Assembly: GCA_001778355.1 (NCBI GenBank)
Contig: MFGS01000030.1
Coordinates: forward strand, 1 to 10,329
Direction of reading: 5' to 3'
Origin: Candidatus Firestonebacteria bacterium RIFOXYA2_FULL_40_8
GTDB lineage: Bacteria > Oederibacteriota > D2-FULL-39-29
DNA: 10,329 nucleotides
In this document: piece by piece, positions 1 to 5,321 of the stretch
Position numbering within the stretch: the stretch's first letter is position 1
Layout of the letters: every line of letters begins with the position of its first letter
Made by a program: the position numbers and the translations under genes
Notes under the pieces: model-generated
Database searches by the model: none
Seen by the model: only the letters and a program-made list of their open reading frames with translations
What the model was told of the DNA's origin: nothing

Positions 1-1
1 A

Positions 2-652
2 GACGGAGAGCGGTTAAAAGTTGAAAATAAAGAAAATCTTGATACGGTAAATTCGTCTTCCTTAAATCTAAGAAAAGCAGGGGAAATAGAAAAAGAGATA
101 CTGGACCTGCTTCAGAAGCAAAAGAAAAAGCCCTCACCATCAGGCGGAACCGGCGGGGGAAGCGGGGATAAGGCAGGCGGACTTAAGGAAAAACAGGATA
201 AAAATATCTCCGAACTGGATAAGTTAAAAAAAGAACTCGAGAAAGCTTCAAAAGACGGATTCCCTTCTTCGATGTTTGACGAGAATGGCTCAAAGGCCGG
301 CGAGTCCATGAAAAATGCTTCTAATGCTCTCGGCGAAGGAGACAGTTATTCCGCCATGCCGGAAGAGCAGGATGCGATAAACCGGCTTGAAGCAATGAAA
401 AATAATATGGACAGTCTTATGCAGGGGCAAGGCGGAAGCGGCGGCGGTCCTATGCTTCTAAGCAGCGGCGGTAAAAAACCCGGAAGCCGGAGTTCAAGGG
501 GTAGGCAAACCCGCTATCATAAACTCCCTGAGAAAAAAGATTACAAACCGCCAAAAGAGTTCAGGGAAGATATAATGGACTCCATGAAAGACCAAAAACC
601 GCAAAAATACAAAGACGATATTGAGGAGTATTACAGGAAACTGTTACGGTAA
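2..652 (+). CDS. C-terminal part of DUF4175-like coiled-coil protein (5' end outside window)
   Basis: The frame is open from base 2 to a TAA at 650-652, giving 216 residues, so the start lies upstream of the window. Visible parts in order: a charged helical stretch (residues 20-43, ending in a Lys run), a Gly/Ser-rich linker (44-60), a second charged helix (61-84), then a segment of the form M..A...L..GDS..AM..Q..AI..L (103-131) that resembles the helical repeat near the end of DUF4175 proteins. A second Gly-rich linker (141-158) follows, then a basic stretch and a compact tail (172-214) with LPE..DYKPP.EFREDI.D and YYRKLL. Similar tails close large, N-terminally membrane-anchored proteins of unknown function in several phyla. 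That comparison is from memory of the family, not a search. No catalytic residues are visible and the function is unknown. No good terminator follows the stop. An internal ATG at 272 is in the same frame and is not the start. Confidence 0.7.
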   Translation, partial: DGERLKVENKENLDTVNSSSLNLRKAGEIEKEILDLLQKQKKKPSPSGGTGGGSGDKAGGLKEKQDKNISELDKLKKELEKASKDGFPSSMFDENGSKAGESMKNASNALGEGDSYSAMPEEQDAINRLEAMKNNMDSLMQGQGGSGGGPMLLSSGGKKPGSRSSRGRQTRYHKLPEKKDYKPPKEFREDIMDSMKDQKPQKYKDDIEEYYRKLLR

Positions 653-690
653 TTCCCTGAAATTGAAGTAGAAATATTCATATTAAGATC

Positions 691-719
691 TTGAAAAAAC
701 TGCCTGTAGTTTTCATAAT
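691..719 (+). promoter_or_regulatory. promoter-like sequence TTGAAA-N17-CATAAT
   Basis: TTGAAA at 691-696 and CATAAT at 714-719 are separated by exactly 17 nt, which fits a housekeeping sigma-factor promoter. It would start a transcript near 726 with a purF leader of about 150 nt, crossing the inverted repeat at 757-826. The spacer contains a weak 6-bp palindrome (AAAACT/AGTTTT, 696-713). It could be a second purF promoter or chance in AT-rich DNA. Confidence 0.3.
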
Positions 720-754
720 CAGTGGAATCCATTAGCTTTGCAATCAGTGGAATC
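717..754 (+). repeat. 13-bp direct repeat AATCAGTGGAATC, two copies
   Basis: The identical 13-mer occurs at 717-729 and 742-754, separated by 12 nt. On the minus strand the copy at 742-754 lies inside GGTTCGATTCC (749-759), which resembles a tRNA T-loop region, but no complete tRNA can be folded there. The origin is unknown. It may be a decayed insertion or attachment-site remnant. Confidence 0.55.
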
Positions 755-756
755 GA

Positions 757-826
757 ACCCGAAATCCTACTAAACTGCAATTGAATGAATGTTAAGAATG
801 ATACGTTGCTGCTCCGGATTTCGGGT
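757..826. repeat. 11-bp perfect inverted repeat ACCCGAAATCC / GGATTTCGGGT
   Basis: The left arm is at 757-767 and the right arm at 816-826, with a 48-nt spacer containing no ORF of note. The arms match perfectly and are more GC-rich than the surrounding DNA. Possible explanations are a large stem in the purF leader, an operator, or the ends of a very short degenerate element. No target-site duplication is visible at the arm ends. Confidence 0.5.
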
Positions 827-838
827 AATTATTCAATA

Positions 839-867
839 TTGTGTTTTAATAAAAAAAATGCTATCAT
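839..867 (+). promoter_or_regulatory. purF-proximal promoter TTGTGT-N17-TATCAT
   Basis: The -35-like TTGTGT (839-844) and -10-like TATCAT (862-867) have a 17-nt spacer containing an A8 run. The -10 ends 6 nt before the purF ATG at 874, so transcription would begin at or within a base or two of the start codon. No Shine-Dalgarno sequence precedes the ATG. The arrangement predicts a leaderless purF mRNA. Confidence 0.5.
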
Positions 868-873
868 ATCAAT

Positions 874-2244
874 ATGTGCGGAATATTCGGGGTTTATAAC
901 GTTGAAGAAGCTTCAAAACTTGCGTATTTAGGGCTTTATGCGCTTCAGCATAGAGGCCAGGAAAGCGCGGGTATTGCTTCTTCAGACGGCTCAAAAGTAT
1001 ATTCCTATGTGAAAATGGGTCTGGTTGCCGATAATTTCACTCCTGATGTTTTTGACAAGATTCCCGGAAGAGCCGCGATAGGACATTGTCGCTATTCAAC
1101 TACCGGTACTTCCTCAATAAAAAATGCGCAGCCTTTAACTGTCTCTTATTCAAGGGGACAATTAGCAATGGCGCATAACGGTAATCTGGTTAATGCGGAT
1201 ATGGTGAGGGCCGAGCTCGAAGCAAACGGCGCGATATTCTCTTCGACTACGGATACGGAAGTGATAGTTCATCTTCTTGCCCACTCAAAGAAAAATGGTT
1301 TTCGAGAGATGCTTATAGATGCTTTAAAAAGAGTTAAGGGCGCTTTTTCCCTTGTAGTTCTTACGGAAAACGAACTTGTGGGTGTTGTTGATCCCTGGAA
1401 TTTCAGGCCTTTAAATCTCGGAAAAAAAGACGGCGGGTATGTCCTTGCTTCGGAGACGTGCGCTTTTGATATTATTGATGCTGAATATATAAGGCCTCTT
1501 GAGCCGGGTGAGATGGTGATCATAAGCGAGAAGGGCGTTGAATCTTTTAAACCTTTTAAACCTGCCAAACAAAAAAAATGTATCTTTGAATTTATATATT
1601 TTTCACGGCCTGATAGTTATATCTTCGGACAGAGCGTTCAAAAAGCCAGGAAGGCTCTCGGGGCCGAGCTTGCGAAAGAAAATATTGTAAAAGCGGACTA
1701 TGTCATACCCGTTCCTGACTCGGCAAATTCTTCCGCCACGGGATACGCGCGGGAAAGTAATATTCCTTATGAAATGGGGATCATCCGTAATCATTACATA
1801 GGACGGACGTTCATCGAGCCCAGCCAGTCTATCAGGGACTTTGGCGCAAAAATTAAATATAATCCCGTAAAAGAAATACTTAACGGAAAGGATCTTGTTG
1901 TTATTGATGATTCTATAGTGCGCGGCACGACCAGCAGAAAGCTTGTGAAAATGCTCCGGAGGGTCGGAGCAAAGGATATTAACTGGAGAATAAGCAGTCC
2001 TCCCATAACGCATCCTTGTTTTTACGGCGTTGATACCGCTACGCGCGCCGAATTGATAGCGGCTTCTCATACTGTTGAAGAAATTAAAAAATATTTAAAG
2101 GTGGAATCTCTTTCTTACCTGAGCATTGACGGCCTGGTAAAAGCTGTGGGCGGGAAGAAAGAAGATTATTGCCTTGCTTGTTTTTGCGGGGAGTACCCCG
2201 TAGAATTTAACGCAGAACCGGAAAAAATGGGGTTCGAAGGGTAG
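874..2244 (+). CDS. purF: amidophosphoribosyltransferase (PRPP amidotransferase)
   Basis: This is the first committed enzyme of purine synthesis. It uses glutamine and PRPP to make 5-phosphoribosylamine, in the cytoplasm. The 456-residue protein begins Met-Cys-Gly-Ile, so removal of the Met exposes the nucleophile Cys2 of the N-terminal Ntn-type glutaminase domain, with no propeptide. That domain continues with LQHRGQESAG (24-33), GHCRYST (70-76) and MAHNGNL (99-105). The C-terminal phosphoribosyltransferase domain carries the PRPP loop LVVIDDSIVRGTTS (341-354). Cys236, Cys382, Cys433 and Cys436 match the four 4Fe-4S ligands of the B. subtilis-type enzyme, so an oxygen-labile cluster is expected. 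The length is normal for that subgroup (B. subtilis about 476, E. coli 505). The start is fixed by Cys2, although no ribosome binding site precedes it. purM follows after 3 nt. Confidence 0.97.
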   Translation: MCGIFGVYNVEEASKLAYLGLYALQHRGQESAGIASSDGSKVYSYVKMGLVADNFTPDVFDKIPGRAAIGHCRYSTTGTSSIKNAQPLTVSYSRGQLAMAHNGNLVNADMVRAELEANGAIFSSTTDTEVIVHLLAHSKKNGFREMLIDALKRVKGAFSLVVLTENELVGVVDPWNFRPLNLGKKDGGYVLASETCAFDIIDAEYIRPLEPGEMVIISEKGVESFKPFKPAKQKKCIFEFIYFSRPDSYIFGQSVQKARKALGAELAKENIVKADYVIPVPDSANSSATGYARESNIPYEMGIIRNHYIGRTFIEPSQSIRDFGAKIKYNPVKEILNGKDLVVIDDSIVRGTTSRKLVKMLRRVGAKDINWRISSPPITHPCFYGVDTATRAELIAASHTVEEIKKYLKVESLSYLSIDGLVKAVGGKKEDYCLACFCGEYPVEFNAEPEKMGFEG

Positions 2245-2247
2245 ATC

Positions 2248-3291
2248 ATGAAAAAGAAATTTGATTATGCTAAAGCGGGTGTAAACATAGACATTGCCGA
2301 CGAGGCAAAACAAAAAATTAAATCTATGGTTAAAGCAACCTATACACCCGGAGTTCTTTCGGAAATTGGCAAGTTCGGGGGTTTTTTCTCTCTGGAACAC
2401 CTTAAATATAAAAATCCCGTATTTATCTCCAGCGTGGACGGAGTAGGTACAAAATTAAAAGTCGCTTCAATGATGAATAAATTTGACACCGTCGGAATAG
2501 ATCTCATTAATCACTGCGCGGATGATATCCTTGTACATGGCGCCAGACCGCTTTTCTTCCTGGATTATATTGCCATGGCGAAAACCACTCCTAAAGTAGT
2601 CGGAGAGATCGTTAAGGGCTTGGTCACTGCCTGCAAAGCGGAAAAATGCGCGCTTATCGGCGGGGAAACTGCCCAGATGCCTGATGTCTACAAAGGTAAT
2701 GACTTTGATTTTGTCGGGCTGGTAGTAGGTGTAGTGGAGAAAAAAGACATTATAGACGGCGGAAATATTAAAGCCGGAGATAAAATAATCGGACTTAAGT
2801 CTACGGGGCTTCATACAAACGGATACACCCTGGCAAGAAAGTTGTTTTTCGACAAAGCCGGTTTGAAAGCAAACACATACGTTAAAAAATTAAAGACCAC
2901 AGTCGGTAAAGCATTACTCGCTCCTCATAAATCCTATACCAAACCTGTGTTTAAACTTATAGAAAAAGTAGATGTTAAGGGTCTTGCGCATATCACCGGC
3001 GGGGGGTTCACCGACAACATCCCTAGAATTCTTCCTGAAGGCGTGAGCGTTGTAATAGAAAAGAAATCCTGGAAACCTCTACCTGTATTTACACTTATGG
3101 CCGAACTCGGAAATCTTGATGACGCCGAAATGTACCGCACCTTTAATATGGGCATAGGAATGTGCATCTTTGTAGCCGAAAAAGACCTCAAGAAAGCCAT
3201 GAAGGTCCTAAAAGCCAATAAAGAATCCCCGATAGTAATCGGAGAAGTAGTAAAATCCCGAAACGGCGCAAAGAAGGTCGAGATAGTCTAA
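2248..3291 (+). CDS. purM: phosphoribosylformylglycinamidine cyclo-ligase (AIR synthetase)
   Basis: PurM uses ATP to close the imidazole ring of FGAM, giving aminoimidazole ribonucleotide (AIR), step 5 of purine synthesis. The 347-residue length is typical. The N-terminal AIRS domain shows SSVDGVGTKLKVA (61-73), GIDLINHCADDILVHGA (83-99), LFFLDYIA (102-109) and ALIGGETAQMP (135-145). The C-terminal domain shows GLHTNGYTLAR (187-197), HITGGGFTDNIPR (248-260) and MYRTFNMGIGM (295-305). These are the phosphate and ATP-binding signatures of the PurM/SelD superfamily. The ATG has a ribosome binding site, GAAGGG at 2236-2241, 6 nt upstream and inside the end of purF, so the two genes are probably translated from one message. 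The intrinsic terminator at 3316-3347 closes the unit. Confidence 0.97.
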   Translation: MKKKFDYAKAGVNIDIADEAKQKIKSMVKATYTPGVLSEIGKFGGFFSLEHLKYKNPVFISSVDGVGTKLKVASMMNKFDTVGIDLINHCADDILVHGARPLFFLDYIAMAKTTPKVVGEIVKGLVTACKAEKCALIGGETAQMPDVYKGNDFDFVGLVVGVVEKKDIIDGGNIKAGDKIIGLKSTGLHTNGYTLARKLFFDKAGLKANTYVKKLKTTVGKALLAPHKSYTKPVFKLIEKVDVKGLAHITGGGFTDNIPRILPEGVSVVIEKKSWKPLPVFTLMAELGNLDDAEMYRTFNMGIGMCIFVAEKDLKKAMKVLKANKESPIVIGEVVKSRNGAKKVEIV

Positions 3292-3315
3292 TATATAGTC
3301 TTTACTTAAAGTTCC

Positions 3316-3347
3316 AAAGGGTCGCTTAAAAACGGCCCTTTTTTATT
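3316..3347 (+). terminator. intrinsic terminator after purM
   Basis: A 9-bp stem, AAAGGGTCG (3316-3324) with CGGCCCTTT (3333-3341), has one T-G wobble and an 8-nt loop. It runs into a T tract (TTTTTT, 3339-3344), then ATT. It lies 24 nt after the purM stop and ends the purF-purM unit. Confidence 0.85.
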
Positions 3348-3394
3348 GTAAATTCAGTGCTTTTGCCTGACCTGGGATTTTGATGCCTTTTTCA

Positions 3395-3423
3395 TTGACA
3401 AAACCCTGATTTTTCTGTATAAT
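3395..3423 (+). promoter_or_regulatory. perfect-consensus sigma-70-type promoter for the rimP-nusA-infB operon
   Basis: TTGACA (3395-3400) and TATAAT (3418-3423) are separated by 17 nt, an exact match to the vegetative consensus. The expected start is near 3430, giving a leader of about 120 nt before rimP. A consensus-strength promoter on this operon suggests that expression is limited downstream of initiation, which fits the attenuator-like structure in the leader. Confidence 0.85.
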
Positions 3424-3472
3424 TACCTTGTTAGATAAGAACTTACAAATAACAAAACATTAGATTGTTTTA

Positions 3473-3535
3473 GGGAGGAATACCGGAGTGGGAGAGTTTG
3501 ATTTGCCCACTTTTTCTTTTTTGAGGACTCTTTGA
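3473..3535 (+). CDS. possible 15-codon leader peptide upstream of rimP
   Basis: A strong Shine-Dalgarno, GGGAGG (3473-3478), lies 9 nt before GTG at 3488 and has no other start to serve. The GTG opens an ORF ending at TGA 3533-3535 and encoding MGEFDLPTFSFLRTL. The coding part is 3488-3535; the span given includes the ribosome binding site. The first eight codons coincide with the terminator-like hairpin at 3487-3511, so a translating ribosome would melt it. rimP itself has only a weak site (AGAG, 3540-3543). No cluster of one amino acid suggests a classical amino-acid attenuator. The peptide is inferred from sequence only, and the SD could instead be part of an RNA structure. Confidence 0.35.
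   Translation, partial: GRNTGVGEFDLPTFSFLRTL
3487..3522 (+). terminator. terminator-like hairpin in the rimP leader (putative attenuator)
   Basis: AGTGGG (3487-3492) pairs with CCCACT (3506-3511) across a 13-nt loop. It is followed directly by a pyrimidine tract made of T runs with one C (3511-3522). It lies about 57 nt after the predicted transcription start and 37 nt before rimP, inside the transcript, so it would act by premature termination. Attenuator-like leaders upstream of rimP-nusA have been proposed in other bacteria. The operon encodes NusA, which modulates exactly this kind of termination, so feedback is plausible. Confidence 0.55.
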
Positions 3536-3539
3536 AAAT
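3526..3539 (+). promoter_or_regulatory. boxA-like element just upstream of rimP
   Basis: The sequence GACTCTTTGAAAAT contains TCTTTGAAAA (3529-3538), identical to the core of Bacillus-type rRNA boxA (TGTTCTTTGAAAA), the RNA site for NusB-S10. It ends 10 nt before the rimP ATG and overlaps the weak ribosome binding region. In E. coli, a boxA at the suhB ribosome binding site is used by Nus factors to repress translation, so position and context match a known logic. The match is short and the region AT-rich, so chance is possible. Confidence 0.35.
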
Positions 3540-3548
3540 AGAGAAAAA

Positions 3549-4013
3549 ATGAGTGATATTGACAGCGTAGCTAAAAGGGCCAGAGAAATGGCCGAACCCT
3601 GTTTAAAGACGATGGGGCTTGAGTTATATGACCTTGAATATAAAAGGGAATTCAACGGGTTGGTTCTCCGGATTTTCATTGATAAACCGGGGGCTAAGGT
3701 AAATGTCAAGGATTGTCAGGATGTAAGTCATGTTATTGGCGTGATGATTGAAGAGCAGGACCTGATTCCGGGGCATTATAATCTGGAAGTTTCCTCTCCG
3801 GGGTTGGACCGGGTCTTGAAGCTGGAAAAAGACTTTATACGGTATAAGGATTATAAAGCCAATATTTATTATAATGAACTGGTGGAAGGCAAGAATAATC
3901 ACACGGGTATCATAAAGGGTGTGGAGAACGGGAATGTGTTGTTTGAAGTAAAAGGGAAAGTTATAAAATTTCCCGTCGCAAATGTTAAAAAAGGTAAGTT
4001 GGAATTCGAGTAA
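3549..4013 (+). CDS. rimP: ribosome maturation factor RimP
   Basis: RimP binds free 30S subunits and assists late maturation, notably around uS12, in the cytoplasm. The 154-residue protein shows the family's N-terminal alpha/beta domain with ELYDLEY (25-31) and LRIFIDKPG (40-48), then the signature YNLEVSSPGLDRVL (77-90), and ends in an SH3-like small beta-barrel domain (about 92-154). Length and order are typical. The ATG at 3549 has only AGAG 5 nt upstream as a ribosome binding site. It is the first gene of the classic rimP-nusA-infB-rbfA order, with nusA 15 nt downstream. The upstream leader suggests control by attenuation. Confidence 0.95.
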   Translation: MSDIDSVAKRAREMAEPCLKTMGLELYDLEYKREFNGLVLRIFIDKPGAKVNVKDCQDVSHVIGVMIEEQDLIPGHYNLEVSSPGLDRVLKLEKDFIRYKDYKANIYYNELVEGKNNHTGIIKGVENGNVLFEVKGKVIKFPVANVKKGKLEFE

Positions 4014-4028
4014 AAGGCAGGTGGCGTT

Positions 4029-5321
4029 ATGATGAACAAAGATATAGTAAATGCGCTGGAACAGATAGCGCGCGGGCAGAATGTTAACATGGAAGTCTGG
4101 AAAGAAACTCTGTCGGCGGCGCTTACTTCTGCGTCCAGAAAGATACTTAACAATCAATATGAAATTAAAGTGGGTGTTGATGATGTTACGGGATCTTTTA
4201 AGGTCTCCTATCATAAAACTGTGGTGGAAAAAGTGACCTCTCCGGATTATGAGATTTCTTTTAAAGACGCCAAAAGCCAGGGATATACGGGCGAAGTCGG
4301 CGGGCTTATGGATTTTCCGGTACCTTTGGAAAAATTCGGACGTATTGCCGCTCAGATTACGAAGCAGGTTATCTCGAAGAAAGTCAGGGATATCGAACGG
4401 GATGCCATATTCTCCGAGTTTGAAGAAAAACTGGACACTATTCTTAACGGGACAGTTCTCCGTAAGGAAAATAAAAATATACTGGTGGATCTCGGAGATA
4501 CAGAAGGTATTGTACCGATAAAAGAACAGGTCTTCAGGGAAAACTGGCAGATTGGCGACAAAATTAAGGCATATGTTTCCGAAGTCAGAAAGACCTCAAA
4601 AGGTCCGCAGGTCGTTCTTTCCAGAATACATCCTAGTTTTATAAAAAAGCTTTTTGAAATGGAGATACCGGAGATAGGGGAAGGTAAAGTAGATATAAAA
4701 TCAATTGCCAGAGACCCGGGATACAGGATAAAAATAGCCGTTTACTCGGAAGACAGAAATATTGATTCCGTAGGGGCTTGTGTGGGTATAAAGGGCGGCA
4801 GAATTCAGCCTGTAGTAAAAGAGTTAAAAGGCGAAAAGATAGACGTTGTCGAGTGGAGTTCTGACATTAAGAATTTTACGAAAAATGCTTTAAGACCGGC
4901 GAAGATCACTAATATTATTACGGATGATGCGGCCCAGTCAGTAATTGTGACCGTGCCTGATGACCAGTTGGCGATAGCTATAGGAAAGAACGGGCAGAGC
5001 GTGAAACTTGCGGCGAAGCTTGTCGGCTGGAAGGTAGAGGTCCGGAGCGAAACTGATTTTGCGGCTTCCGGCGCGGAAAACGTTAAGATAATCGCGGACA
5101 AAAGGAAAGAAGAAGAACAGGATCCGTTTGAGGCGATGGGGTTGAATAAAAAAGTAATGGATAAATTAAAAGCCAACGGTTTTAATACAAAAGATGATTT
5201 CTTGAAAGCAACCAAAGAGTCGCTTTTGCAGGTAAACGGACTTACGGCTAAGACAGCTGAAAAGATAATTGAGCATGTCAAAACGATAAAAGCACAGGAG
5301 ATTGTAAAAACAGATGAGTAA
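4029..5321 (+). CDS. nusA: transcription termination/antitermination factor NusA
   Basis: NusA binds RNA polymerase and nascent RNA, modulates pausing and intrinsic termination, and works in antitermination complexes. Domains over 430 residues: N-terminal RNAP-binding domain (1 to about 125), S1 domain (about 133-198, ILVDLGDTEGIVP to VVLSR), KH1 (about 210-280, with VGACVGIKGGRIQ at 248-260), KH2 (about 281-350, with IAIGKNGQSVKLA at 326-338). A C-terminal helix-hairpin-helix unit (about 366-425) ends in a Lys/Glu-rich tail. A single C-terminal unit makes it longer than B. subtilis NusA (about 371) and shorter than E. coli NusA (495, two repeats). Two ATGs are adjacent. The SD AGGTGG (4019-4024) is 4 nt from the first and 7 nt from the second (4032), so the second may be used. 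It overlaps infB by 8 nt. Confidence 0.96.
   Translation: MMNKDIVNALEQIARGQNVNMEVWKETLSAALTSASRKILNNQYEIKVGVDDVTGSFKVSYHKTVVEKVTSPDYEISFKDAKSQGYTGEVGGLMDFPVPLEKFGRIAAQITKQVISKKVRDIERDAIFSEFEEKLDTILNGTVLRKENKNILVDLGDTEGIVPIKEQVFRENWQIGDKIKAYVSEVRKTSKGPQVVLSRIHPSFIKKLFEMEIPEIGEGKVDIKSIARDPGYRIKIAVYSEDRNIDSVGACVGIKGGRIQPVVKELKGEKIDVVEWSSDIKNFTKNALRPAKITNIITDDAAQSVIVTVPDDQLAIAIGKNGQSVKLAAKLVGWKVEVRSETDFAASGAENVKIIADKRKEEEQDPFEAMGLNKKVMDKLKANGFNTKDDFLKATKESLLQVNGLTAKTAEKIIEHVKTIKAQEIVKTDE

Noticed and set aside
691..719. Terminator for the upstream coiled-coil gene
   Set aside because: The AAAACT/AGTTTT stem is short and AT-rich and is followed by CATAATC, not a T tract.
742..767. Possible tRNA gene on the minus strand (GGTTCGATTCC)
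   Set aside because: Only the T-loop-like core is present. The T-stem mispairs after two pairs and no acceptor, D or anticodon arms can be placed, so it is kept only as part of a repeat observation.
3624..4214. 196-residue open frame on the minus strand over rimP and nusA
   Set aside because: It runs opposite two confidently assigned genes, has no recognisable motif, and its composition is that of a reversed AT-rich coding frame.
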